Below are positions 24,246 to 36,258 of a DNA stretch of 64,000 bases, piece after piece. Position numbers and translations under genes: made by a program. Origin of the DNA: Zopfochytrium polystomum (lineage: Eukaryota > Chytridiomycota > Chytridiomycetes > Chytridiales > Chytridiaceae). The stretch's first letter is position 1. The number at the start of each line of letters is the position of its first letter. The notes under the pieces were generated by a model. It did no database searches. It had not been told where the DNA came from and saw nothing but the letters and a program-made list of their open reading frames with translations. The stretch covers positions 46,001 through 110,000 of the forward strand of contig JAIVFJ010000198.1 of NCBI GenBank assembly GCA_025765615.1, read 5' to 3'.

Positions 24246-25911
24246 TGAGAGGGGTCGTGGGCGCCGCGTGGGTGGAAAACAGAGGGGCCGCCGAAAACTC
24301 TTCTCCAACGAAGGGGCAAAAGTCGTCTCGTTCGAGCATGGACTGATTTCCTGATGCGCCCGGTCAACCTTTTCTCCCCTCACTCACTCCCTTGTAACTA
24401 CCGCATAGAAAAAACCCTTTCTTAACCTCGTCGAAACGTTTTCTCAATTCCTTCTTTTGTAAAATCGAACGTACGGAAACGAAACATTGTGAACGATTTT
24501 ATTCCCCCGCCCCCCCAACCCTTCAGCCAGACACCAAACTACGTCTCTCGCTTTGCTTTCTACTTCTTCGCCGTCTTGCTTTTTTCTTTGTCCCTCGGCC
24601 TGGTTCTTCTGTACATTTTGCGTGCCAATGTTTGCTCAAGATGCCTCTTTACCCTCACGTGTCTGTTCCCCTTCCTCTTCAACAGCCAGATCACCACTCC
24701 TCGAAACTTTGTTCTTTCAACTCATTTTTTTAACCCTCTTTCAAAGGAAGCGTCCGCGCTGAGAAAAAACAAATGTAACAAACAAATAAAGGAAAAGATG
24801 AAAACAAATGAATTGTTCCCACTCACTCGCCTTGACACCTTCTTTTGGGTCTATCAGAGTTTCGGCAAATACCATCTTCGCCTTCGAGCAGTAATGCGTA
24901 TTCGTGTGCTAAACTTGAAGGGTTGAACGAATCGAGGGAAGCAGTAGAGCTGTAAATTTGAGACAAAAGGGGGTCTCCGGAGACTGAACCCGAGACCTAG
25001 GAATCATTCCACTTGATCATGAACCATAAAGGTATTACTGTATAGTCTTTCAAATCGTGCTTTGGTCTCTGATGAATGATTCTGTCTTCATCCATCGGAG
25101 TTAGTTGGCCTTAACAAAAAGAGAAAAACCCTTTGGCTTCTGTCTCTCTGTCAGAACCCTCCGCAAAAATTTCAGACCGAAAATCGAAATTTTGGCGGTG
25201 TTGTGCTTGAGGAAGTGTTGTAAAGCGAAAATGGGGGGAACTTTCAGCAATTTGATGAGCAGCTGGATTGACTTGTCACACAGGAAGGACAAAAATGGTG
25301 GTGGTGGGAAGGTAGTGCAGTTCTACTTTTGAACCCTCCTTATCAAAATCCCTTGCAGCTCCAACTGCAAGAATTGTAGCAGGAGGCTCTTATAACCAAT
25401 TGAAAGAGCGGAAGCAAGGCTATTCAGGCGTGTAAGGGCGTCTTCTGATACCTCCTGGTCGTTGAGGAGATGGCTGGTAATGTTCGATCAGTGATGTCCA
25501 ACTTCGGAGGCCAATCGAATTGCGTAGAGAAGGTGTAGAGGGATCTGTGAGATTCTGGTCTTTTGAATGCACTATTGCAAGCCCAGATTGAATTATGGAG
25601 TCGATCGGTAGAGGACGCCAAAAAGTTTTGGCCTTCCCAACGAGAAGGTCTCTAAAGTTGAGCTAGGCTCAATCTGCTTGTTGGAGAGCGTAGAGTTGGT
25701 TGTTCTTAGCTAGAATCAGCTAGAATCTGCGTTTGCTGCAGCCAGATAGCTGGTGTAAACAGTCTACTCTGAGTGAGTGAGTGGAAGGCGTGAGTGAAGT
25801 GAAGATGTGTGTTTGTGTGTGGTCGTTCTCCCCAACTTTGAAAGAAAGAGAAAAACTCTGCTATGAATTATTGATACATTATGATGATATACACGCTATA
25901 ATAGTTGCTAC
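24246..25911. other. intergenic region
   Basis: Contains the 3' flank of the beta-glucosidase gene (T-rich to about 24,800) and a tRNA-Pro relic near 24,970. The stretch 25,030-25,900 shows no recognisable feature. Confidence 0.45.
24970..25022 (-). pseudogene. tRNA-Pro pseudogene lacking the anticodon arm
   Basis: On the minus strand the D-side segment (AAGTGGAATGATTCCT) and the T-arm and acceptor side (AGGTCTCGGGTTCAGTCTCC then GGAGACCCC) parallel the intact tRNA-Pro at 63,134-63,205. About 13 nt containing the anticodon loop are gone and the acceptor does not pair. Confidence 0.5.
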
Positions 25912-26163
25912 AAGCGTGACCAGCACAGGGTAAAACCCTCTCCAATATTATCTGCTTGAGCAGAGGAGGAGGAAAACTGTTAACACCAGGATTCCATTCC
26001 ACTTAATACTTGGAGTATTTGTCATCAGCACAAGCCAGCGCCCAGGTCTGAATTGGCAGTGGCCTGCTCTCCCATGGGCATTGTGAGAACGATAACTGAC
26101 AGTCACAATAAGTTCAGGTCCGTCTTGTGCCTCTTGCTGCTAACCAGTCAGTTCCGCCTAACA
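25912..26163 (-). repeat. left arm of the inverted repeat
   Basis: Reverse complement of 27,752-28,003, same length, with scattered substitutions. Its inner end is CCGCCTAACA, after which helicase-homologous sequence begins (ATGACTGATCATGTAATTAC). Confidence 0.8.
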
Positions 26164-27751
26164 ATCTGCATGACTGATCATGTAATTACTTGCAAATATC
26201 AATGGTGTTTTCAAACAAAACAAAATTGCAAACATCAATGGTGTTTTCCATACAAAATCAACTGCCTCCCCTTTCTTTATTGCACATGACATACTACCCC
26301 CAGATACCATTGACTGAAATGTCTGCTGTGGTAAAAATCTATGTATTTCTTTGGGTAAACCATCACTAATTACAATAGGGAGTTTTTGCAACGCAAGGAA
26401 ATTTACTTTTCCTTGCTCAAATTTCCTGACAGGAACTTTTCCTTCGCTCACAAGGAAAAATGGCGAAGAAAATTCCTTGTGAGCGGACCGTCACAAGGAA
26501 GAACTTTTCCTTGTGAGAACCATAAATAAATCGTAAAACACAAAGAAGAACACCAAGGTCGTTCCCCACACGACCAAACCGCAACCGATGGCCTCCTGCT
26601 CAACAACAGTGGAGGCAGCACCAACTGCTGTCCTTCCCGCCACCGCTTTTGCACTGCAAGTTGCTACAGCTGCTCACTCGGCCGCTTGCAGACCAGCTGT
26701 TGGCGTAGGAAGTACTCCAGGTGCAGAACCCGCTGATGCAGAAGATCTAGATGGAGCGGGAGATGGAGCGGGAGAAGTGTGTTCAAAAGCCTGCAAGGGT
26801 TACAGTTGCGAAAGGGTCGGGGATTGGAAGACGATCACATAGAATCTCGTCTTTCGTAAAGCGGAAGTGGTGCAGAACTCTGATGTTGTCAAGGTGTTTT
26901 GTCGGCTGTACTGACGTAACAAGATGGCAAGACTGTCGAGATCGTCCTCGTCGTCAGTGAGGTCCTAGATGTCCATGTCATCAATCTCACAAGGAAAAAC
27001 ACAAGGAAATTTGGCTGTGGCAAAAACTAAATCCAAACAGGAAATCCTTCTTCGCCACAAGGAAATCTTTCACAAGGAAAAGTAAATTTCCTTGCGTTGC
27101 AAAAACTCCCTAATGTCTTTGACCTTAATATCCCAATCCGAATTTGTCCTCAAATGTTTCATTACATTTCCAACTTTATCAAAAAAGCTTCATGCAACAT
27201 CTAGAAGAACACTTTTCACATCCACTTTCTCCTAACCAAGATAACATAACATCCCACTTGTCCGGACTAAACAACTTCATCATTGAATTGATATTTAAGT
27301 TGCTTGTCGAAATTTTCTGTATCCAAAGCTTTTCTGAAATTGATGTCAAAGTATTTTCTTACAACTTTTTCTCCTAATTTCTCGTCACATATGTACTCCT
27401 CTTCATCACATCCTTCAGGTATTTCTACAAATTCACATGTTTCTATATTATATATTTCATTCTTGAAACCATACCAACCTTTGTCCTTCGCCAAGTATGG
27501 GAAGTAATGATCATCGACAATTTTTGAATGTTGTAAGCATTGCTCAACCAAATTGGGTTTCCTCTCAAAATTGTATTCAGAAACTTTTCAGGGTTTTCAT
27601 GAATAGTTCATAAGCAAACGCCTGTTTTCTTTGTACACTGCACCAGTCCCTTCCATTTTTCTATACTTTTCTTTCTGGCACATTCTTGAATGTCTGCAAC
27701 TATAAAGTTATAAATATCATCTTCTTTCCTTAATGTCACTTGAAGTACTCC
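26164..27751 (-). pseudogene. fragment of the D5-type primase-helicase gene
   Basis: Two blocks (27,751-27,115 and 26,373-26,164) match the middle of the gene at 42,030-43,778. The match runs from GVLQVTLRKE through CEFVEIPEGCDEEEYICDEK to PKEIHRFLPQQTFQSMVSGG and ASNYMIS. Both ends stop inside the gene, exactly at the arms. Frameshifts, a damaged Walker A region near 27,220 and a ~30-bp internal duplication near 26,190-26,240 make it non-functional. The nested MITE separates the blocks. Confidence 0.8.
26377..27111. mobile_element. 735-bp MITE with 39-bp perfect TIRs and AAT target duplication
   Basis: The 39-bp ends (AGGGAGTTTTTGCAACGCAA and onward, 26,377-26,415; complement at 27,073-27,111) are identical. 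The intact helicase gene reads ATTACAATGTC at this point. Here ATTACAAT precedes and AATGTC follows the element, so AAT was duplicated. The subterminal parts are dense in TTCCTTGTG and CACAAGGAA. The GC-richer core (about 26,560-26,960) has an 84-codon Ala-rich frame at 26,588 of doubtful meaning. A 3-bp duplication suggests a PIF/Harbinger- or CACTA-like source; superfamily not settled. Confidence 0.85.
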
Positions 27752-28003
27752 TGTTAGGCGGAACTGACTGGTTAGCAGCAAGAGGCACAAGACGGACCTG
27801 AACTTATTGTGACTGTCAGTTATCGTTCTCACAATGCCCATGGGAGAGTGAGCCACCGCCAATGCAGACCTGGGAGCTGGCTTGCACTGATGACAAATAC
27901 TCCGAGTATTAAGTGAAATGGAAACCTGGTGTTAACAGTTTTCCTCCTCCTCTACTCAAGCAGATAATACAGAAGAGGGTTTTACCCTGTGCTGGTCACG
28001 CTT
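27752..28003 (+). repeat. right arm of the inverted repeat
   Basis: Begins TGTTAGGCGGAACTGACTGG directly after helicase-homologous sequence (TGAAGTACTCC) and ends GTGCTGGTCACGCTT. Confidence 0.8.
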
Positions 28004-29559
28004 TGTGAGACTACAGCAAGGTCTCAGTGATAAAGTCTAGGGAGTTTATTCGCAAAAACAAGCGTACCTGTCGTAAAACCGCACGGATTGGGACCCCTAT
28101 TATTATTCCTGGTTCTTAGTTTCCAAGGCGTTATAAAAGTGTATTTGCAGCTAACCCATCTTTATTAATGGGCCTGCTTTTACTACTTTCGTCTTAACAG
28201 TTTCTGTTGCACCAGGGTTTTCTCAACATATTTACGAAAATTGTGACGCAATGAAGGTGAGCTTGGCAGCGCTGCTGGCTCCCGTGCTGCACCGTTTACG
28301 CAAAGGGCGCGTGCCGGTGCTCTTTGCAACAGTGACAAGCAGTACACTTCGCCAGGGCTGCCGCACATGCTGCAGCAGCAGCCAGATTCATTGCCTCCGG
28401 CGACATATGAGACAGTACAACCGCAGCAACAGCAACCGCAGCCGGTGGCGACAGCTTCAACAACAGCACCAGCAATGGTGCCGCCACTGCTGAGGAGCCG
28501 CCTTTCTGTCCTCGGTGGCGGCGCTGGGGATGACAGGCGAGGTTCCCTCAGACTTTTTGGGCAAGCAGGCGGAATCCTGTCTTTGCGGCCAACAGTGGTG
28601 GCAGTGTAGGACGGATCCTCGCTGGCGGTGTGGGGGGCGAGGAAGTTTTCCCTGGCCTTCATTTACGACGACAAGGATGACGACAGCAGTGCGGCAGGGT
28701 AGGGAGAGGACGACGTATCCATGTTGACGACAAAGACAAGGACCAGGACGATGGCAGAGCGCTGCCTCCCGTCAACCACAACAACTGCAACAGCCAACCA
28801 GCACTTGTTTGCGACGCCACCCTCCTCAACTATCCTGAATCTTCTGATTGAGATTTCAGTATTGTTATTAACAAAACCTTCTGTTTAATACAATAGAAAA
28901 ACGAGGATTGAGTAAGAGTTGTGTATCAAAATGGCAGAGTGGCAGACTCACGCGCCGAGCTGGATTTGGGGGTAACAAAAGCTTGGTCAGGGATGATGAA
29001 AATTCTAATAACTCAAAAAGAGTTTCTCTGTGGTGAATGTCAAGCTTTTCACACCCCAATCGAGAGTGCATGGTCGCTCACTGTGCAACCTGTGGCAGTC
29101 CTGGCCCAAGTGAAAGCCCACAATCAGATCACTCAGTTCAACCTGGCTTGATGAAGGAGTTGCCAAGAGACCAAGACGGCACTGACCTCGCGGTGCACGG
29201 CGCAGCCGTGCACCACCACCACCCCTCCACGCGCATCCGGGACCAAACCCGCAACAATCCCATCGATCCGCTGTCCAGCGTGACGTCTGTCGCAGAGTAC
29301 CGGCGGCCCTTGTTTCTCGCTCGGTGGAGGACGCCGCGGACGACGCTGCCCGCGAAAGTGAACACGGAGGCCCATGACTCAAATGCGAGCCGCGGGGACG
29401 ATGCAGAGGGAGGCGCGCCGCCAATCGAGGAGGTTCCGTGGAAAGAAGCTGTGCTGGTATCGACTTGAGCTTGAGCAACAGAGGGGGCAACCGGTGGAAA
29501 GAGTACTTTCCCTTCCATCGTACGTGCACCCAGGATGGATGGACTCAACCTACATCGAC
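28004..29559. other. unassigned region between the inverted-repeat element and the WD40 pseudogene
   Basis: Contains a Gln/Pro-rich frame at about 28,340-28,610 (LPHMLQQQPDSLPPATYETV) and a frame at 29,037-29,468 that could be upstream exons of the WD40 relic. No splice model holds together and no domain is recognised. Confidence 0.3.
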
Positions 29560-30230
29560 GTGGCGTCATACAGTAACTACTTCGTTGTGCAGCGATTGGA
29601 TTTGCGCATCATCTTTTCTCTCCCTGGACCGCATTCTGTGGGCTGAGGGCAAGTCGCCCAGACGGCACGGCCGTCCTCCCGACAAGGCGGTGCAGCTGTG
29701 AGAGCTGACCACAGGCGCGTGCAGGCTGACCTTGAGCGGTCACCAAAGCCCTGTCTGGGACGTGGATTGGATTGGCCCATTCATATTCTCTGCAGCGCAG
29801 TAGCGAAAGTGTGTGACTGGTGGCAATGGGGCCCATTTCGTACACTCGAAAGCCGAGCTTTGAACGTGCTCGAATGGAAAACACACGGCGGCGGTCTGTT
29901 CTCGTTGTCAGCCGACGGTGCAATCCGCATATGGAACCACGTAACTGGGAAATGCGAACGAACCATGGTGGAAGCCAACCCGAACAATGGACGCGTGGAT
30001 TCTGGGTTACTTACGGTCAATTCCAAGCACACCCTGGTAGACTGGATCAATGAAAAGGAGGCGTCAGTGTGGAACATTGGGACCGGCGAACTGCTTTTAA
30101 GCTTCCACCGAACTGAAGAAGTAGCCGGTTTGTGTGATCGAAATTGGGATCTTCAGCATTTCACAGCGCGAAATCCATATGTCGGATGTTGCCTCTGGCT
30201 GTTTCACACGCCGCTTCGACCTGCCTAGAA
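29560..30230 (+). pseudogene. WD40-repeat gene relic
   Basis: In changing frames it encodes WD40 blades: LTTGACRLTLSGHQSPVWDV, then GGGLFSLSADGAIRIWNHVT, then EASVWNIGTGELLLSF. The frame must shift at least twice between 29,700 and 29,880. The blades are unlike the near-identical repeats of the NLR at 50.6 kb, so this is a different WD40 gene, possibly an F-box/WD type. It may be a gene with introns I cannot place, but a pseudogene is likelier. Confidence 0.5.
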
Positions 30231-30875
30231 AGGTTCAGATGGCTCAAGCGAGCAATACAGTTACTTGTTATTCCGACCGTATGACTCACACGAGAGAAGT
30301 TGTTTAAGAGTTAGAAAGAACTTCACTCTTGACTAAATCTTTCACTGTTTCCATTCGCCGGTGCCAGCAAAGTGGAACTCTCCTGGACTTTGGGGACGGC
30401 GTACCTTATGCAGAGAACTTTAAGAGTGAAACGAAAGCTGGAAAACGTAATGAGTTGAGGGACAGGTCATGACTTTTGCTTCTGGTTTTGTTTTGCGACG
30501 GTTTCCCGCCCGTTGCCTTCCCCAGAGTGCTTACCACCGACGGAGAACAAGCGATGGCGTCTTTCGCCTCAGCGCTACCTTTTCTCCTTCCGCTTCTATC
30601 CACATCTCTCTCTATCTCTCTTTCTCTCGCTGTGCTCCCTCTCCAACCCCCCCTTCCCACTCTCCCCCCAAATCCTCCCATTGCTCCTCGTCCTTGCCGT
30701 CGTTGGGCAGTGCTCAGCAACCCCGGCCTTTGGTGTGCTTCAAAAAAACCCCTCGTCCTCGAAACCGCTCGTTAAAAACGCTCTCACCCACACTAATCGA
30801 TATCGATGCAGGCTAGGGTCATTTCTTCGTGCATTGCTTACTCGGGCTACACCCGCCTAGGATGCGCAGACGCAT
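30231..30875. other. intergenic region, nothing recognised
   Basis: C/T-rich between 30,570 and 30,700; no supported coding sequence. Confidence 0.4.
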
Positions 30876-31745
30876 GATGAAAATCCGCCAGAGTGGACCA
30901 AAAAGCTCCTTGAGAATTCGCAGTTGCCAAAAGGAAAGAGGCGATCACACCTTCTTTGTCAGGTATAGCGGTTATGATCGCCTTTTGCCTATTCAAGTGA
31001 AAGCTTTTGTGCTGACTGTTGAACCCTCTCCTTATCGTTACCGTGTGGCGTCAGAGTGCTAACACGGCAGTCATGATGTCTTCTAAACTCGTAGACCATC
31101 TCATATTACCCGACGGATCGCAGGCGCACGCCTTATTGGGCAAGAGTGCCTTAATTACGCGGAGGAGTGGGGAGAGGATTTTTGAGGCCGCGTAACAATA
31201 GCCACGTTGCAGTGCTATTGTTATCCGAGGCCGGGATGGCGCGCCTTATGGATGCGCACGCAAAGGCTGACAACGTGCTGCTCCAGGTACGTTTGCTCTT
31301 CTTTTTTTTTTTTTTTTTTCCTTCTTTTTTTATCCCCCTTCAGTTGTGCCGTTTTCTAACGCGTCTGCAAATTGCAGCGGGAACTCGCGCTGGACCTCCG
31401 CGAAAGCGGCAGGCTCGACGTCCAACCAGTTTTTCGTCTGCAAATCAGACGTACTACCCTTTCAGCTTTAACGTCCAGGATCTACCCGAGAAGAAACACT
31501 TCCATTCGCTCAGCCCAAAGAAGCGTACCATCGAAGATACTATCAAAGAGATTATGAAAATTCAAGGAGTGCCTGCGCTGAATCCACGAAGTGGAGTGGT
31601 AAGCAATTTGGATCTTTGTCGCAACTGGTCGCAATTCTCCGGAACTGAAATCACTCTCTCACCCCAAGGCCTGCCACGTGCTGCCGGAGCCTTCTTTTCA
31701 AGAGATCCACTTCAAACTCGATTTCACCAAAGGTGTTTGCGCTGA
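30876..31745 (+). pseudogene. diverged TIR-family relic, third member of the NLR family
   Basis: Parallels the front part of the gene at 47.3 kb in order. It has an EWTKKLLENSQLP and HTFFVRY segment (compare KWIDLIPDNW and HPFFIRY), then ECLNYAEEWGEDF (compare ECLSYAEEWGINF). The TIR strand HVAVLLLSEAGMARLMDAHA and ADNVLLQ come next, then an intron at 31,287-31,377 in the position used by the 47.3-kb gene. After it follow RELALDLRESGRLDVQPVF and HFHSLSPKKRTIEDTIKEIM. A frameshift lies at about 31,180 (EDF to LRPRNN). No NACHT or WD40 part follows. It is much more diverged than the 34-kb copy. Confidence 0.55.
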
Positions 31746-34382
31746 TACAGCTTTACATTTGATGAGGATAGTCGCCTACGTCGGTGGCTCGATCCTTTGG
31801 ACGTCGAGATGAACAACAACGAGCTGGAGAGGCAGCTTGCCATTCACGTCCAGGGGGACCCGGGCATGGCTACTGTCTGAAGCCTTGAATTTCCTTACGA
31901 GCCGTACTGCTGATAGGTTTCCTGTGGCTAAAGGGGACAGCCTGGCGTCGTCAAGTCCGTAATGACTGCTGTAGACGCCAAGGGGCTCAACCCGACATCT
32001 CCTCGGCGCCCTTATTTTTCGCAAAGCACCACCCGTCGGTTGTTTTCCTTTCCTTCCCTCCCTCCCCCCATCTCCTCGCGTCGTAACGGCCGGCGTTGTT
32101 GCTTTGCCCCGTCCCCCCCAACCCGCGCCGCCCCCTCTCTTCCCACCCCGCTCTCATTTCGCACGATTTCGATGATTCCATGGATTTTTTCATTGATGGA
32201 TTGATTTGATTTGATTTGATAGACTCGGGCAGAGTTGGTCAGTGGACAGTGGCGCCGCCCGGATGGATGAACGAGGCGGTTGATAGGGCTCCTCCTCTTC
32301 TTCGCCCTGTCTCTGTGCCTCGAGCTTCTCGTACAGGAAATCAAGGTTTTTGTGCCATATACGGCACAGTGCCACCAATCACAACCTGCCTGCTCACCAC
32401 GTCCGTGTGCCACAAAAAGAGCAATCCAGCAACATCGCTGTGATTCCCAATCACGATTTTTAGAATAGAGGTAGATCCAGCATGTGCGCATCTGTGGACA
32501 CCTCATTTGTTTGAATCCATTCACTGATCAGCTAACACCAATCTGCAGTGGAACAAACCTTCAGAAAAAGATGGCTGGTGAAAACACACCCCCAGCTACA
32601 CCAAAACTGCCAAAGAAGCCTGGAAGAAACACAAAGGCATATTGGGAGATCCATTTAATCAACTCTGGACACTCCAAGAAATTGCTGGCAGGTCTGCTTT
32701 GAAAGAAATGAAATCTCGGGCTGGTGATATCTGCTCTTAATCCAAAAACTTGCAACTTCAAAGGACCTCGACTATCTGTGCACAATGCTGCATTGGATTT
32801 TGTGTTGGAAAGTGTTTCTCTAATCATAGTTTTGGCAGTGGAACTTTTGATATGATCAAAAGAAAGGCGTTTGACAATGCTGAGGGGCAAGCTGTCAAAA
32901 AAGGAAAGCAAAGGTTATCTTTGTAGTGGATTTTGCACCCATCATGGATACTGTCTATGACCCCCTAAAATCATTTAATTCTTTCAAAATTTTTTGTGGC
33001 CAGACTTATCAATAAAAAATTCATACAAAAAGCAAGATTTTGAAGCTTAGTCATTTCGCTATGCTCTATGGAAATTTGGTCTCGTTTGGAGAATGCTGGG
33101 ATTGCTAAAACGACAGTAAGTGGCTCCATGACCATTCAAAAGTGCCCCCTACATAATGGACCAAATCTTCATCAAAACTCAATTAAAGGATTCAAACAGC
33201 CAGCATCATCAGAGAGCCCTTATCCAAAGCAGTCTTTGTTACTAAGTAAGTAGTTGTGTATCTTTGTTTTTGCAAGTGTGGTGCAAGTTGCAAAACACCA
33301 AATGTGTCACATTTCGAACTTCAGTTATCACTGACCTTTTTTCTTCGTTTTTTCCAACTTCTGCTCAACAGAATCATCATAGAAAAAAAAATTGGAGCCA
33401 TAGTCACTCAAGCCATTTTATTTCATGTCCATTTTCGGAGTAGTACGCAAATTTTGAAAGACTTTAGTGCAGTTTTTACATCAGTCCACTAATAGGAGAA
33501 AAGGCGTGCCACCGTTGGCACAGCTGCAGTTTTGTTGCAATTACGATTTGGGTAAAACAAGGTGAAAAGGTACCAACAGAAAGCCCTTTCAATTCTGAAC
33601 TTGCTGGTTCTAGTTTCATCACAAAAGTTGCATTGGTGCAGAAGTTAGGTATGGGACAACTTTGAGGGTCATCGTGCCGCATGTGGCATGGTGGCACTGA
33701 CCCTTTTAAGGGTTAATTAGTGTACAGGCAGGAATCGAATCCAAACCCTGACAACAGTACGTGACGCAGAAACCACTGCGCTAAACGGTATGACACCATT
33801 ATATTGCTAAATGTGGCGATAACGTATCAATTTGAAAACTTACTCCCATGCTGGCCAGTGACGAGACAGCCACCTTCCCCCCCTCCCCAAGCAAGCAAAT
33901 TTCGTTTGTGCCTTCATACCAGATCTGGACCATGACGTTAATGAAGCAGCAAACGGCAAGAGGTGAGGGCGAGCGAATGCCCAACAGACACGCGGTACAG
34001 TAGGCCCGGTCCAACTGGCCCACAGAGCTTGGATGATCACTTCAAGCCCTCCTTTTGGGCAGTGCTGCCTTTGCTAGTTCCCCTCTGACATTATGAACAG
34101 AGGGTTTGTGTCAGGATCGTCAGCAATGCGCTACATCCGCTTCAGGAAAGAGACTCTGTCAAGAGTGTCCATGCTGCTAACTTTGTTCAATTTCGACATG
34201 CTTCAAAGAAACCTCTGAATATTAGCTGTTCCGTTGCCAAAGCTAACACAAATACTCTCCCTTAAACTGTCTCACCCTCTCAATGCCCTGTTTCCAAATC
34301 TCTCTCTTCTCTTGTTGCCCCCCCAATCTAACTGTCATTTCCTTTTCACAGAATCTGTGATTGATTGTGCTTTTGAAGAATT
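31746..34382. other. intergenic, low gene content
   Basis: No supported gene. A 44-codon frame at 32,570 (KNTKAYWEIHLINSGHSKK in part) might be a transposon scrap. A degenerate tRNA-like sequence lies near 33,720-33,785. Confidence 0.4.
33720..33790 (-). pseudogene. degenerate tRNA-like sequence
   Basis: The minus strand has TAGCGCAGTGG (A-box-like) and GGATTCGATTCC (B-box-like with one inserted base) at tRNA spacing. The acceptor and anticodon stems do not pair. Confidence 0.35.
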
Positions 34383-35408
34383 ATGGCGAGCCAAGTGAAT
34401 TCCTGGACTTTGGTTTTTGAGCTGGGCATTACTGGAAGGAAGATCGAAGTTCCTGCCAGCACTGGCTTTGACGATCTGCACCAGCTTGTGGCTTCCCGCT
34501 GGAATATCACTGGTCCCATTGAATTGGTGTACGTGGACTCTGCAACTGGTGGTAAAATGATCCTTGATGTGAAAGACAACCTTCTTTCTCAGAACTTCAA
34601 GTGGAAGGTAAGATTGCTTATCATCAGTTGTTCTCCTTTTTCATTCTTCTGAAATTTTTTTAAGGTGCTTGCTGAGCCAGTTTCGAACCTTCTGGAGCAA
34701 CCCCAACTGTTCCAACTGCATCATCTGGAGTAAGCACAACCACTGCTGCTGCTGCAAATGGTGATCGCTTTGATGAGAGCCTGGTGCCTGACAAGGGTGA
34801 GTCATGAAGTTTAGGAATGATCATCAGAGACTAACCCGTGTTGTTTCTAATTCTCCATCAGATAAGTGGATGGGGTTGATTCCAAGAGATTGGAAGTGTG
34901 AGACCAGTGTTCAAAAGCATCCTTTCATTATTAGGTCTGTGCTGCATGTTTGTTCCAATAATCATATCTGACCCTCCAACAGCCACCGCCAGGCATCAGA
35001 AACGGTGTTTGCGAAGGACCTTTTCCATGAAATGGAGAAAGCTTTGGGAAGAACAGTGCCACTGAATGATTTCAACCAAGAGACCAAAATGAATGGTCTC
35101 CAGGCTTTTTGGGATGCAAAGTTGTGAGGACGACAGGCTGTTGAACCTGCGACCTCAAATAAAAAGAGTATACCCCGCTTTTTTTTAACTGATAACTTGT
35201 GAGGATTATCAATCTGACTCGACCAAACAACGTTTCACAAAAGTGACGTAACACGGCTGGACCCCATTTCTTATTATTTTCATGGGTTATTGTTGTCCCT
35301 GCAAGCCGAACCACTGAGATTTGGACTGTCTCTTAGCTGCAGCCATGTATATTATTCATGTTATTATTACGCACTAAGTTGCAGGCCGAATGGCTCAGGC
35401 TGCTCTGC

Positions 35409-35478
35409 ACTCCTGGCCAGAGGCCCTCTAGCTCAGTGGTGTAGAGCGCTCCCTTCAATGGGAAAGGTGCTAAGTTCG
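35409..35478 (+). pseudogene. tRNA-like relic inside the 2.1-kb insertion
   Basis: CTAGCTCAGTGG with a perfect GCTC/GAGC D-stem, a TCCC/GGGA anticodon-like stem, and a degenerate T-arm (CTAAGTTCGGGAC). The acceptor is not paired. Confidence 0.4.
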
Positions 35479-36188
35479 GGACATGCTGGCAGTCACTGAC
35501 TGAATGATGCAGAAATGCTAAGTTCTGCACAATGACTAAGCCTTGCCCCCCTCACTTTTGGAAATGGATTAGGATGATGTGCTTCAGTGGGTAGAAGTAC
35601 AGAGTCCAGGTGTACACAGAGCTAACACAGAGCTGCTACATAAGCTACCATGATGAAAGGCCTCATGAAAGGGTATGAGATCATAGGGTTTTTTCTCCTT
35701 TCTTTATTGATGATTTTTACTTATTTTTTCAATTAGTAGTTTATCCTGTTTTTCCTGTTTTTACTGTTTTATCTTTTATTTATTTGTTTGTTTGTTGTCT
35801 CTGTGTGTGTCTCTTTTCTTTTGTGAGTGACTGTCTTCCTCTTTGCACCAACCAGCTCTCTCCATCTCCTCCATCTTTCTTGGCAGCCGATGCCAAGAAA
35901 TGCTCCATGATTTTCTGAGCTGTCTTCCTTGTTTGATGGCTCAGCCCCATTGTTTGGTGACTCACTCCTCCTCTCTCTTCTTTGTTGTTTTATTTATTGT
36001 TTTGTTCTTTTGTATATGTTTCCCCCTCTTTTCCCTTCCTTCTTCCTTCACCCTGCTGATTCCAACCCTCTCCTATTTAAGCAGCCCACTCCCCATTCTT
36101 GATGCCCCTTAGAACCTGTACCTGAAGTCTTCTTGCCTGCCCTTATTCCTTCTCTGACTGTGTGTATGAGCTGGGGGTGGCAGTCCCC

Positions 36189-36258
36189 TGGTGTGTGACA
36201 GGAGAATTGGTTCTCTTGGCCATTTATGGCAGTGTGCTGGGTTCAAGTCCCAGTGCAC
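36189..36258 (+). pseudogene. second tRNA-like segment inside the 2.1-kb insertion
   Basis: Ends GGTGTGT and GTGCACC pair with wobble. The T-arm CTGGGTTCAAGTCCCAG is perfect. The anticodon region (GGCCATTTATGGC) does not give a standard 7-nt loop, so a functional tRNA is doubtful. Confidence 0.35.

Larger units (their letters stand above)
25912..28003. mobile_element. 2,092-bp element with 252-bp terminal inverted repeats carrying a primase-helicase fragment
   Basis: The outer ends AAGCGTGACCAGCACAGGGT and its complement bound two arms of exactly 252 bp (25,912-26,163 and 27,752-28,003), about 93% alike by eye. Between the arms are 847 bp of a D5-type helicase gene (minus) plus a nested 735-bp MITE. 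No target-site duplication is obvious at the outer ends. A partial arm copy at 19.2 kb shows that the arm is a dispersed repeat. No transposase is present, so it is non-autonomous, or formed when two arm repeats in opposite orientation captured the fragment. Confidence 0.7.

Noticed and set aside
23073..24383. 436-codon Gly/Val-rich ORF on the minus strand
   Set aside because: Antisense of the last beta-glucosidase exon, which has GH3 motifs in frame.
26588..26842. 84-codon Ala-rich ORF inside the 735-bp MITE
   Set aside because: Too short and compositionally biased, with no transposase motif and no start context. Kept only as a note in the element entry.
32012..32524. 170-codon minus-strand ORF
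   Set aside because: Low-complexity Arg/Gly-rich part over a C/T-rich tract; no homology signal in the rest.
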